Assembly (NCBI RefSeq): GCF_047495875.1
Contig: NC_092497.1
Span: forward strand, 67,564,992 to 67,628,991
Length of the DNA stretch: 64,000 bases
From: Pithys albifrons albifrons
Taxonomy: Eukaryota; Chordata; Aves; Passeriformes; Thamnophilidae
Direction of reading: 5' to 3'
The first letter of the stretch is position 1. Every line of letters begins with the position of its first letter. Shown here piece by piece: positions 45,701-59,112 of this stretch. Made by a program: the position numbers and the translations under genes. The notes below the pieces were generated by a model. The model worked only from the letters and a program-made list of their open reading frames with translations, was not told the origin of the DNA and did no database searches.

Positions 45701-48700
45701 TCTGCTTTTGTAGTACACTTCATGAAATGTAAACCTTAATCTGCTGTACTATCAACACAGATACACATATACTGGAAGAAGGTCTGAAAACTAATTAAAT
45801 ATTCATATTAAATGTTATATCTGAAGACTTCCAGAGTGATGAAAAGATCACTTGAAGTATTCTGTATTACTGAGTATTTCACCAGAAAGGTGAGAAGTGT
45901 GCTCTGGAGAGGCCCATGCCAGTCTTTACCATCCAAAGGTAGATGAAAGCACCTAGAAAATAAATATACACTCCTATAAAGTTGCCATGCAGTTCCTGAT
46001 CATGATATGCATGAAAGAAGATAAATACTACATAAATTTACTGCATAAATGAACTAGAAACAATTTTTTTTAATAAATAAAACTTCCTATACTGTTTATG
46101 CAGAGGCATATCCTAATGTGCCAGAGGGAAGACATAATTGCTGGAAATACAGAACCTTTATCTTTTTCTTGAATTTAAACTAATCTGAAGAACATAAGAA
46201 CTGAAAATCTGCTAATAGTGATTCAAAGAGTAAAAACTTTGGCTGAAAATACTGAAAGTATATATTGAGAATATATATTGAGCATACATTTACAGTTTAG
46301 TTTATCTACTTTAAATACACATAACACAGAGATTTTATTTTTTTGTTTTTAAAGAAACAAACCAAGAAAAAATTACTAAAGGATAGCAAACAAATTCAGA
46401 GCCTAAAGGTCTCATTTACAAAATTCAGTTGTAAAAATAATGTGAAACTAATAAACTGGTTGGATTTTGGTTTTGGGAGGTTTTATATGTGTGTGGATTT
46501 TTTTATTTGTTTGTTTGTTTGTTTGTTTGTTTTTATTAATATAAGAATGCTGCCATCACTGGCCCAGATCTTTATCTCTGTGGTTTAAAATGGGCTAGGT
46601 TACTTCTCACACCAGAAAGCATGCCAATATATTACTTCCGTATGGAGAACAGTATTTACTTTTCTGTTAACCTTGAAAGCATCAGTGGTATGTGACTAAA
46701 AATGTTCAGTCATGCATAACTTAAAAAGGCAAAATGTATTGAAGTGCTGTTGTATTATTCTAGTACAACCTAAAAAAAAATAAAGTGGAAAATAGAGCTA
46801 CATAGTGAACTCTAAACACATTTTCTGTCCTACTTTTATTTTTGTTTTGAGGCTTTACTTGGCTCCTCTCCCCCATTTTATCACAATAACAATCAAAGTT
46901 GGCAAGTTAATAGGGATAGATAAAGATACAGTATTTTTTGAACACAAACATATTGGAAGTTTCAATCCTTTTCTAGCACTGTGTAAAAAAATAAAAAAGC
47001 TTTTATCTCAGTCCTCAAAATCATGATTGAGAAAAAGGAATGGTTGATTAGAATCAGCCAGACCCACAATTCTTCTTTACTTAAATATGAAATTCCAGAA
47101 TTTTATTACTTAATCCAGATGATGTTCCCTCATGTAACTGATCTGTAAAAGCACAAAAATTGTCTGCCTGTGCAAATATTTCAACAGAGTGATTACTTTC
47201 AGAACTTCTTTAACAAAGCTCTTTGAGAGAATATAAAATTCATTAAAGTTCTAAGAGAATAAACGAACATATTGAAAATCCTTTTTTTTGCATTATTCTA
47301 GGACTTTAAAAAACACATTGTGCTACAGAACATTAAAATTCAAGTCAGAACAAATAAATGAAAAGTCTTTGATCTTAGCTAATGAGGTTTACAAATCATG
47401 AACCTTTTTTCCCTTTTTCCCCAAAGGTGTATGTAAAACTTTTTTATTGGAACCATATAAGGCAAAACAGAACAATTGGCCCGACATCCCACAATAAGTA
47501 TTCAAGTACAGGAAAAAAAAAGACTACTTTATAATTATTCTTAGAAAATTACACAGTTCAAAGAAAATGTAACCTCTTTTACAGGAAAATTCTGTCCAGA
47601 TTTTTTTGATCTGATAAAATAATGTGTGCTGTAAATTTCACAATGCCTATATCATGCTGGATGTTTGAAAGTAGCAGTTAATGCAGTGAAAACATTGAGC
47701 ATGACTGCCTCAATATCAAAGAAGTTTGTAACTATGTATCAAGCCTTTCCAGTCTTTTAGAGAAAAAATGTTTTCATCCTTATGACTCTTGTTTTAATTT
47801 CTTTTCTATTCAAAGAAACCCTAACATACAATTTTCTCAGCCTATTCTTCATATGTGTACTTCAGGAGAAATTATTTTACTCTCAAAAAATCTAATAGTG
47901 AAGAACCAAATGAAATTATACCACTCAGAACATATTTTTATGGGAGAAAAATAAGAATGGCTGTATCAGAACAGTGACTTACAAATGGAAAACAGAACTG
48001 GAATTACACTTGTAAAAGAGTTCTAACACATTAGTCTGTTCTATATTGATTATATTTGAAAACAAATAATGACCCAACAAAATGCAGAAGAATCCAAATG
48101 TCAAATGACTTCAGAAAAAACCCTACCCCTAACTATATAAAACATTTCTAGTCACTTATATTCAGCCTTCCTTTGCAGATGTTCTGTACAACAAATACTC
48201 TTTGCCATGCAGAAAGAAATCAAGTTTAAACATTTATTTTCTTGACAAATACTTCTAGGCAGAAACATCAGCTGATTTTGGTGTGATCGCTTAGGGAAAA
48301 AAACAAAGTGAAAGTATCAGAAGGGTGGAGTTAGTCATGAAAAAGAATTAGCCTTCCTCAACTCAAGATGTTTTTCATTGACTGTTAAGCTCTCCTCTAG
48401 CCTTCAGCTTTGTTTATTTACCAAATTACAACTCTAGAAGTGGCTGAGTTTTTAAAAATAGTTTTTACAAAAGTTTTCCTACATGAATGCAGAGCTTGAT
48501 CTGAACGTATCTCAGGAATTGAAGAAGATTCATACAAAATAAAATTCTGCCAAATAGCAAGCTAGAGTGACAGAAGTATCATATCAACATAACTTCATTT
48601 TCTACTTAATTGTGTGCTGCATAATGTTAAAATTGGATAAACACAATAGCTACAAGTTTTTCAAAATAACTATAGCACAACTTAGTAACACTTAAAATAG

Positions 48701-49439
48701 AACTAATATTTATGAAAAAAGTTTTGCCATAAAGAAATAGATAAAAGACTATACTGAAATACGTATGCTCTTACAAAGAAAGTAATGAAGATTATACTAG
48801 GAAACCAAGAGGATATGTTCATAATCACTAGGTACTAATATAGTCAAGATAAGGGAACTCTGATTAAGTGGTCATTAAAAAAGAGAATGTGTATGGATTT
48901 TATTTTATTTGTCTATTTGGTATTTGGCTGCTCTGAATCTAGGATATTTTGAAGGTCTGACTCGAATTTGAAAAAAAAGTTTTGTGAAATTTATTATCTA
49001 CCAATCCAGTATTAGTATTTATTATTCTAATAGATCACTCTTCTTTCAGGACACCTTAGATCTAATTCAATAAAGGAAAAAAATTCCTGAAGAGTTGAAA
49101 GTATAATTTTATTTGTCTCATGTTGTCTTCTGCTCTTGCCACCCTAAGACAAATTATTTTACCAAATTCTGTATTCTAGAACAAAATATTAAAAAAATAT
49201 ATATCTATGATGCAAATTAGTCTGGTTTTTGCAGTGGAAGTGATTGAAAGATCATGTGAAAATCAGAGAATGAGTGGTTAAAATTGTACTGAACTTTATA
49301 AAACAAAACTAGACACTTATTGCCCACTATTATGCTATTCTTCTGCCCCTACTAATACTAGTAAAATTGCTACATTAAATAGCAGAGAAGCTGTGGTCCT
49401 CCTGTTACACATAAAAAAACACCCTAGACTTCATGCTTC
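42738..49439. other. Long AT-rich stretch without a recognised gene or repeat
   Basis: 6.7 kb with no recognised coding sequence, RNA gene or interspersed repeat. Small items: T-run near 44037-44050, a TTCTTTATA duplication near 44970-44991, a (TTTG)6 run at 46506-46529, and a tandem TATATATTGAG pair near 46258-46282. Short frames match nothing known. Confidence 0.6.
46506..46529 (+). repeat. (TTTG)6 microsatellite
   Basis: Six perfect TTTG units, seen directly. Confidence 0.95.
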
Positions 49440-50040
49440 AAGAGCCGGGGCCGCAGTGAGTTCATCACACCTTATTTCTGCTGCTCCTTCCTGGTTTGGG
49501 AGGACTCCTCTCACTCTTTTCCTGCTCCACCGTGGGGTCCCTCCTACAGGAGACAGTCCTCCATAAAATTCTTCACTGTGGGTCCTTCCCACAGGCTACA
49601 GTTCACAAACTGTACCACCATGACTCTGTCCCATGGAGTCAGGCCTTCAGAAACAAGCTGCTCCAGTGTGGGGACCTTGTGAGGTCACAGGTCCTGCCAG
49701 CAAACCTGCTCCAGCATGGACTTTGCTCCTACAGGTCAATCTCATGGGATCACAAACTCTTTGAGGGTCCATTTGGTCCACTATGGACCTTCATGGGCTC
49801 CAGGGGCAGGGACAGCTTCACCCTCGTCTGCAGGGAAATCTGCCCTAGCACCTGGAACACTTCCTACCCCTCCTTTTCCACCGACCTTAGTGTCTGTAGT
49901 TTTTTCTGTCATACATTCTCACTTCCCTTGCTGTTATTACACAGCTGCTTTTTCTCTATTAAGTACATCATCACAGATGTGCTACTACTCTTGCTGGTGG
50001 GCTCAGCCTTGTGTTGGTTATCTTGCAAAGGAAGAACATT
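49440..50040 (+). mobile_element. Avian ERV LTR-type repeat, second copy, 3'-truncated
   Basis: Same family as 1798-2905 but on the plus strand. Shared phrases include GAGTTCATCACA, CTGCTCCTTCCTGG, GGAGGACTCCTC, CCTGCTCCACCGTGGGGTCC, CTGCTCCAGTGTGGG, CCAGCAAACCTGCTCCAGCATGG, CACCTGGAACACTTCCTACC and GGGCTCAGCCTTG. The AT-richer leading part and the terminal ~150 bp seen in the other copy are missing; recognisable sequence stops near 50015-50040, next to an A-run. No target duplication was found. A 223-codon frame (49496-50167) spans it and is discussed as a finding. It is not annotated as a gene because the segment is LTR-like and non-coding in the family as I know it. Confidence 0.75.
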
Positions 50041-50845
50041 AAAAAAAAAAAGTAAGAGTAATTTAAGTTGTTGGGAGGTAGACAAGGAGATTTTTCTTTA
50101 CAGAAAAAATGTTATGTCATACTGTAGTACTCCTAAATGCCAAGAGTCTGGCACAGGAACAGTCTAGATACATAAGATGCTAAATCTGAGACGGTAATGG
50201 AGATGGGCTGAGAGAGATGCACCATTTAAAAATCCCCAACTTGCAGCATAGAACTGTCTTAGAAACAAGCTTACTCTATTCCTCTAAGTCTGAGAAACAA
50301 GAGTCTAGTCCAGCTATTATAAGCAGGGCCATGATATATCCCTCAGCACTATAAAATGTTGTCCGTCTTACCATCATACTTTCAGACCATAGTAGTTTTG
50401 ATGCATTCTAAGAATAGTCTAGCTTGTTGTCTACAATGAATCATTAAGGGAGACACTGCAAGGTAATCATAAACACTGGGCAATTGTTTTTGGGTATCTT
50501 TCATATGTGGCAGGGTCAAATATTAGTTTGGGGGACAATGGATTGCAGAATTACTGTTGTTTTTTCAAGATTTCTGGCAAGAGCAGACTTGAATAGGTAA
50601 ATAAAAAAGACTATAATTAGGTAAAAAAATAAAGTCTTCCTGTAATGAGTATGCAGAAATAACTATAGGCTACAGATCATTCTTTAATAGAGTAAGCAGT
50701 TGTTTTACCATAGCCTTGTGTAACATAGTCAGGGTAAAGGGCCTTGTCTAGAAATAACTGTGGGCAATGAGCAAATTCATTTCTACTTTTCAGGTGTATT
50801 GCTTTACTTAATTTTCTTTTTAATTTCTTTTTAATTTCTCACTCA
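50041..50845. other. AT-rich non-coding DNA
   Basis: Begins with an A-run next to the truncated LTR. Nothing recognised before the CR1 fragment. Confidence 0.55.
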
Positions 50846-51486
50846 AAATGACTCAGCAATGTGCCTAGGTGGCCAAAATCACCAATGGCATCCTGCCCTG
50901 TATCAAGAACAGTGTGGCCAGCAGGGCTAGGGAGGTGATTATCCCTCTTGTACCCAGCATTGGTGAGGCTGCACTGTGAGCACTGTGTTCAGTTCTGGGC
51001 CCTCAGTTCAAAAAAGGACTGGAGTACTGGACCTTGTCCAGGGAAGAGTGACAAGGCTCATGAGAGGACTAGAGGACATGCCTTCTGAGGAATGGCTGAG
51101 GGAGTTGGGTTTTTTTAGTCTCAAGAAAACAAGGCTCAGGGGAGATGTCATCACTCTCTACAACTGCCTGAAAGGAGGCTGTAGAGGTGGGGGCCGATCT
51201 CTTCTACCATGCCTGCAGTGAGACAAATAGAAGAAATGGCCTTCAATTGAGACAGGGAAGATTCAGGTAGATATTATAAATAAATTTTCTCTGTTAGGGT
51301 GGTCAGACATAGGATTAGGTAGTCCACGAGCTGGTGGAGGTACCGCTCCTGGAGGTAGTTAGAGGCATCTGGATATGGTGCCAGAAGATAAGATTTAGTG
51401 GTTTAGGGGTTACAGTGGTAGTGCTAGGCTGGTGGTTGAACTTGATTTTGAATATCTCTTCCAAGGTTGATGATTCGATGATTCTA
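50846..51486 (+). mobile_element. CR1 LINE 3' fragment, degraded
   Basis: 5'-truncated within ORF2 (GACTCAGCAATGTGCCTAGGTGGCC) and continuing to the CR1 3' end (GTTGAACTTGATTTTGAATATCTCTTCCAAGG, then GATGATTCGATGATTC at 51469-51484). An 81-codon frame at 50976-51221 keeps LRELGFFSLKKTRLRGDVITLYNCLKG of the ORF2 C-terminal region, out of phase with the rest. More diverged than the copy at 42020. Confidence 0.92.
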
Positions 51487-53195
51487 AGTTAAACTATGGA
51501 TTCCATCACAAAAGTGTTAAGGAAGAAAAAAAAATTTGTCCAAGATTGTATCTTGCAGAGAAAGTCAGACAAAACTCAATTACTTGGCATCTGTACAATT
51601 TCTGAATCAGGTTTTTTGCAATTTTTTTCTACGTTTTGTTTGTTTGTTTCAGTAAGAGGCACTGAAAGACAATAACATAACTAGCAAGCAATCATGTGAA
51701 CATGATCTGTTTTCATTCTGGCACTGATGTTGATTTGACTATTGTTTTTCATGAAATATGTAAGGATAATCTGCCTGTGATAATCACCTTACTGAGACTG
51801 TGACAATGTAATGCTACTCACTACAGACGAAATCACATTACAGGAGGCTTGTACCTCCTGCAAAATTAGAAGGCTGTCTGACTGTCAAACATTGATGCAG
51901 GTGCATTTCCTAGCACAGAGGTTGCTTGAATGACTCAGCAATACACAAAGATGACAACTTTTGTGAAAAATGGTCAGCTTGCCCTGAAGAAAACTGAATA
52001 ACGGAAATTTATGAACACCTTGAATTTTAATAGATACTACAGGGTATAGGCACAAGAACAACAGAATATCTCTATTATAAAATATCAATCTTCCTTTACA
52101 TAATTCTGCCCAAAACTTTTTCTTTCCAATTTGCAACAAAATAATAACTGTCATAAAGGATCTCTCAACATCTCAATGCTAGAATTCTGAATGTTGAGAA
52201 AGCAGATTACTAAACAGATTCTGAAAAGTTGATTGTTGTCAGAAGTAACCATACAATAGTATACCATTTGAAATAAATGAAATGGAGAAAAAATCTGAGT
52301 CAGTAAAACACAAAAAGAAATATATGCTGCTATTCTCTAATTTCTAATCTCTTGAATGATCTGCTCAAAATTGGACTAAAACCATTACATTTATACTACT
52401 AATACTTAGATTGTTACTCAAATAGCTCTACTGACTACAGTTTATGACATTATGAGTATTGCTTGCACTAAACCTTGCAAGAAGCTTTTCTCAATAACTT
52501 CCACATATTTATCTGCAGATTGCACAGTGGCAGACTACCATTGTCTCCCACAGAGTTATATGGTCTGTACTTCTGAATAAATTACGTTTTTCTTTTACCT
52601 GTCCCTGTATATCTAACTCCTTATTTTCCCAAAGGGTTGTATTAGCCAAACATGAAACTGGGTCATTTAAAAATAATTTTCTGTAGTGTTTTAGGGAGGG
52701 AGATGGTTTGTATCTTTTTTTTCAAAAAAATTAAAATTCTGTTTCTTAAAGATAATAAACTACTGGTATTTGCATGCAGCTCAACTATTCAAAGGATTTA
52801 TCATGTAGCCTTTACTGACTCTAACATTGGCAAGTATTTTTAGGTGGAATAGCAGGTAGAAAAGAAAATCATAGTGGGTGCATATATCTAGGCTTTGCTT
52901 GTGACATTAACCTAAACTGCAGATATTTTGCAATAACTAATTATTTCAATTTTTTCCAGTCACAATAGTGAAACTGTTAACCAGTACCCTGCGTATCAGA
53001 CTTTCATATAATTGTAAAGACATAAAATTTATTCTGATATTTCTGACACAACTATAAGAAATACCAGCAATGTCATACTACTGTCCAAACTGGAACACTG
53101 TCCAAATAATAATAAAAATGAAACATGTTATAACAGTCAATCCTTGTGATATAATAGGATGGTAGTCTTATATGCCTGACCCCAAAATGCTATTG

Positions 53196-53248
53196 TATAT
53201 CCATATGTATATATACATATATATACATACACACACACATATATATAC
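53196..53248. repeat. Compound TA/CA microsatellite
   Basis: TATATACATATATATACATAC followed by an AC run and TATATA, seen directly. Confidence 0.85.
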
Positions 53249-56200
53249 CTGAACACATATACATCTAACTAACCTCAAACATGAACAACTTTGGATTCTT
53301 ATTGGCTGTCTGAATATTTGTAATCAACAAATATTGCTCCATTAGTTAGTATTTCTTTGGCTATAATATTAACTAAAAGGAATTGCACTTACTATAAACC
53401 ATTATTAGTGATCACTATAAGCAGTATTCTAGTTGCTTTTTCATATATTTCATTAAGTGTTTAGAATCAAATTGTTCAAATACAGCACAGGAGGAAAAAT
53501 ATTGTAGATGAGTTAAAATAACAGAAAAGGTAGAAAAGATATAAATAACATTGAAGTACACAAACAGTTACTTTAATAGGAGGCTTTTAAAAATGTATTT
53601 TTCAAGTGTAAAAGAAAGGAATTTTTGATACGAAAGAAAACTTAATAGGTACAGAAAATGTGTCTGTTTTCTCTCTCTTAAATGTTCTTTATATTGTCAG
53701 ACAAAGAAATAAGGATAGGATTTCTGTGATAAGTATAACCACAGTACTTATTTCCCAGTATCTCCTGTCTCTATATAAGTTTTCCAACTGGGTCCACCAT
53801 AAGTCAAAAGTAGAGTCATTCATTGTCCAAATTAGAGTACCTGCAATTTTTAAAGATGTTACTAAATGGAAAAGCTCTTGAGAAAACTTCTAATTTAATT
53901 CTTAAGTTCAAGAGAAGTGGTAAAGGGTTGTAGAGTGGTAAAATATGTTCTAAGAGCCTAAATACAAAAGGCATAGGGAAATCTCCCCAAATGAAAAAAC
54001 TAAATAAAGTACATAAAATATGAGTGCTTGTAACACAGCAGTATCCCTCATGCTATACTAGCTACAGTTTCAGTAGAAAACCTTCCACTCCATCATCTAC
54101 TGAAGAAAACAGATAAATGAAATATGAAATCTATAATACCCTGACTTTGACAGTTAAGTTCATAGGATGAGCCCAGTAAGAACAGATTACCTCTAAATAT
54201 TTCCACAGAAATTTGGAGAATAAGAATAAAGACTCTGAGCTAAGTGTAGTAAATGCATTGTATTCTCACTGAAAAAAACCCCAAGAAGTTAAATTGTGAT
54301 TGACTCCTTTGGGAATGAAAAACTGGGTTGGAAAGGAGTAAGCAAAAATAACCTTTCCACAACTCAATTTCACATTTTTCTTTCTTAGACAAAAAACTCC
54401 ATCCCAAACCAACAAAGCCAACCAACAAAGAAAAAACTGGGCACTGACTCCATATTGGCATATACATTTCAATCTCAGCAGTTCCCCAGGCTTTCGGAAC
54501 AAGAAATATACATTCTTATTGTGACTCCCAGGAAAAGAATATTTAAGTGGATCTTTCAGTGTTGCATGTATATTCATCTTTAAAACAAGGACAAAAATGA
54601 TCCGATGAAGGCACACGATATACATATCATCATAATCATTATTACATGACTGCACAGTGTGATTGCCTCACAGCTCTGCTATTGATTAGCCAGAACTGGT
54701 TAAATTTTGAAGTCTAAAATAGGTAAAGAAAATTAATGCCTTCATTTTATGTGATAGTTCTTAGACTTAAGTGGGACACCTGTGATGGCATAAAATCTGT
54801 CATAAGAAAAAGCAGTATAAAGCAGAGGAAAGCATTTCTTTGTGCTCTTCTGATAGCTGAAATCTCGTAGTTCTTTGTATTACAACTTGCATGGTAATAT
54901 TATTCCCCTTTTTACGGATCTTGAATTCAGGGATGCACTTACCTGATAGCGTGAGAAAAGATTGGAAGTGTTTTCCTCCTATATGTCTCCAATTATCTGC
55001 TTGCATTTCAAGACTTGTGCAGTAACATGTCTGGCTTTTTCTGCCTCGCTTTCTCCAGCAGAATAATAGGAAGGAAACTCAAGAGATCTGGATACTGTTA
55101 AGTGGCTTAGCCTTTATGCAGGTTCTTTTAGAACTAGGCTGTTAAGCATCATTTTCAGGAGCAAAAATATGCACTGTTATCCAAATGAATTAGCTCCGTT
55201 GTGCTAGTTCTCACTTGATTGTAGTGCAACCAGATGACAAGGTTTCAAATGTGTTAGCTTGTATGATAAAAAGTGTTGAAGAGGCTTTTGGTCCCAAATA
55301 AGCTAAGAAAACAACTCTTGTTTTTGCCAATATTTTGCCAAAAAATGGACTTTAACAATTAAAAAGATTCAAGCATATTCCAATATATTCAGCCTTGTCT
55401 GAGAAAAGGCTCTCTGTTCAAGTATTCACATGTAGACTATCCAAGGGACATTTTCTGCAAGTAGTTAAAGTCAAGTCAGTGGAATTTCTCACAGACTTCT
55501 CAGTCAGAGAACAATAGTGAAAATTCTAGCACTCATTTAAATATGTTCACATCAGTTTGTAAAACCTATTTTTTGCAAGCTACATTCCCACTTTTCAGCT
55601 ATTATAAAATATATAAGCATATTCCAGGGTTATTTCATAAAGTGATGAATGAAATACAACAGGTAATAAGGGGACAGTTGACACTGTTGGAAATGTTATC
55701 ATAAACAGAAGCCATAAATCCTTGTAATGTCTGTGTATGCAAGATCTCAGCATCCATAAACAATCACAGAATCAGTATTAAAATGTGTTCACAGAAATTA
55801 TAACTAGGCAAAACATAAACCAGTTATATTGAAAGGTGCAAACCGACAAATAAATTATTAAATGGATTTACTTGGTTTCAGACAAAACAACTTTGACTTT
55901 CCTCAAGGTAAATAATCTAGTACTTACTGTTTATAACAGTATATTTAGGAGGCTACTGGTTTTATCCTCCATAATTCAGTTAAGAGCTCAGAGTTGTTTG
56001 AAAAACTAAAAATCAAATTGTCAAAGTTGCAAATACGCATTAAGATTCAGTAGAGAAGCCTCATCTGAAATTAGTAAATAAATGAGGGCTCTAATCTCAA
56101 ATACCCTTTTCATGCTATTAGTCAGATCAGGAGACTGCCTGAATGCATGATTATAAAAGAGAAGCTCCATGGCTTACAATTCACAGTATTTCCATTCATT

Positions 56201-59076
56201 ATCTAGTACAGGGTTCTAATTTTTCACTATTAAATTTTGAACAATCAGTTAGGATAAAGAGCAATAAATAAAGTCTACATATTTTTTTAGCAAATTGATA
56301 GGGAAGACCCAAAACAAAAGAATGATCACCAGTTGCCAGGTTTGCATTATTTTTCTAAATAGAGGATTTAATGAAAGCTGCTGTTATATCTGTTTATTTC
56401 CCAACACGCCTGCATCTGTTATCTCCATCTTAAAATGATGTCATAATATTATCTGATACTATTACATGATCTATCACAAGTGATATTTCCTAAGTTTCGT
56501 GTCACATCTTAGATCATACAGGGGAGGTGGGTAACACGAGGCTTGTGGAGTGACTGGGCAAGATGCATCCAGGACTGTGCCAGGTTGCTCTCTCAGAGAA
56601 ATGTACCACTCTGCTTATATCCACCAACAGACCACTAAAGAAATGTCTGGAGGAGCCAGCATTACAAATCTTTCACCTAGTTATCCCACCACACCTTAGG
56701 AACCTCTATTAAGTTAGTACTAGAGGAATCTTTCTGCTGTGTTTGGCTGAAATGAGCAGAGCTTAAGAATTACTGAGAGACAGGGAGATTGGAAAAGAAT
56801 GAATGTACAAGATTCCTTTTTTCAAGGCTTGGGGAGAAATCGTTTAAAGCTAGCCAAGTATTTGCTCTTCAATATGAAATACCTCTCACTCTATAAGGTC
56901 ATGTATGGCTACTAAACTACTTAAACAGTACTCTTATGTGCTGGACATGTAGGGCAAGTGCCCCTTGAACAAGGTCTATTTCCCACCTTAAAAAGACCTT
57001 TTTATCAAGAAAAATAAAAAAATAAGCCAATTCTTTATTGGAAGATATATCGACCACAAATGTTTTCTTCCTGTCATCACCAGAGTCTTCTGACACAAAT
57101 AACATACAATTAAACTTTAGTTGATATCACTATTACTAAATTTAAGGATTTCCCTTTAATTACTCAGATAAAGGAGCCGTTTCCCCTCTTTTTATGGTAC
57201 TGGCCATAGAAAGACAAATACATTAATCTAAACCAAAATAAATCATCAAAGATGTCTTTCTTAGATAAAAATAGACCATGCTGCATTACATTTCCATTAA
57301 AGATTTAATGGGAACAATGTGATGTATTTTAAGCTCTAAACTTCTGTCGTCGAGTTTTAGTTTTGAGTTGCAATTGAGACAAATACAACTCCTGAGGTTG
57401 TATTGCCAAGCAGAATTTTAAGGAGATAAAATGAATCTTGATATATGTATTTAGTTTTCTGTTATTTTGTCAATAAGTGCAGGAGACAGTAAAGCACAGC
57501 TGGTGCAACTTCTTTCCTTTTGATATAATATAGGAAAATTGAATGAGGGAATTCACTTACATGAGACAGTCTACAGTTTTATCTTAACTTCATTGGTAAA
57601 CAGCTATTATATACCTTAAATTGTCTGTGTACTGTTCATACATTTTCAAATGAACATAAAATAACCTACTTTTTCATGAAATACATAATAAAATACTTCA
57701 CTTTCAAGCAAATACATGAAAATAAAAAAGACATTTAAAAATCGTTTTCTCAGTGCTGATGTCCAGCATGCAAATATACTCCTCAGTTTTAGCAGAATAT
57801 TCCTAATTAAGCTACTGTATGTTATAAGGAGTGGGGTTTTTTCACTGATTTTATGAAGCAGTACAAACCAACTAGAGAATACGAAAGAATTAGGCCAACC
57901 TCTATTTATAGGCAGTTTTCTTTGGAAGACTGCTTTTTACCCTTTCAGCAGCTCTTTCACACCATTCCAATTTCAGCAAAACAGCTAAAATATCTGTGAT
58001 TTTTTTTTCTTCAAGTTTATATATTTTATTCTTGTGATATTTGCAAGAAATAATTGCTGATGACACCTTTCTCATCTCTTGACATAATAAAACTATCAAG
58101 AAAGAATCTTTCAAATTACAGGTACTGCATTGTTAGCAAGAACAAGAACAAACAGACTTGTTCTCATCTCTATTTACTGAAGTATCTTTTTGTATCTTTG
58201 AAAAACAGAAAGTAGTTTTTCAATTGACAGTAGTATAGCCATCCATGCTTACATTTCAAACATGAATTCTGCTACCTCTGCATACTAATCTCTATGAAAG
58301 TTTCCTTTGCTATGTTGACTAAACAGATCACATTTTGTAAAGATACTCACAAATCAAACTTACATTTCTCTTTTATAGAAATACATATTATGTCACTATC
58401 TTGGTAAGAGGAAAAAAAAAAGAAACTCCCCCCAACAATCACAGAACTCGAGAAAAATTTGATAACAAAATTGATAAGTGTATATTACAAATAAAAAGAA
58501 AATTAGGGGAGTGGGGTGGGAAACTTGAAAAAATCTGTTCTAGAAAGCCAGTGTTAATTGTTTACAGAAAGGTTACAAAAGGTGCTCCCTAGAGTTTCAA
58601 TGGCAATTTCAGCCATAAGTGATGTTCTCAGAATTACAGATCAGTGCAGAATGCAATCTGCAAATTATAATGAGGGTCCTACAAAGGAGTTCTAAATCCA
58701 GATTTCTTGAAGGAAGCATGGCACCTTGTGCCAAAATTTTCTCCTCAAGTTACTGATGCTCAAAGGTAAAGTTCCAGAGTTTCTTTATCAAAGAGTGTAG
58801 ATGGAAATATTGGCATGCTACAAATGTGTTTCTGTGTTTTAACTGTTCTGAGGCATTAATTTGACAGAAAGGAGACCAAAATATAAATTTCACAGAATAA
58901 CTGAGACCTGTAAAAAACATTCCCCAAGGTAATAAGGATATGCATTAATATGAATGTTAATGTCTACATTTGAAATATTCTCTTTAAGGTCAATACTAAG
59001 CTATTTATGTAAATGTAAAAAGTGAAATATTATAACTGGTATATACAAAATCTCTAACAGAAATCTTTACAAGTAA

Positions 59077-59112
59077 TTTTTACTGTCTTGGTTGTTTTTA
59101 CTGTCTTGGCTG
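59077..59112 (+). repeat. Two-copy 18-bp tandem repeat
   Basis: TTTTTACTGTCTTGGTTG (59077-59094) followed by TTTTTACTGTCTTGGCTG (59095-59112), one mismatch. Confidence 0.9.

Noticed and set aside
54266..54655. 129-codon open frame (minus)
   Set aside because: No recognised domain; overlaps another frame; lies in AT-rich DNA without splice or promoter support.
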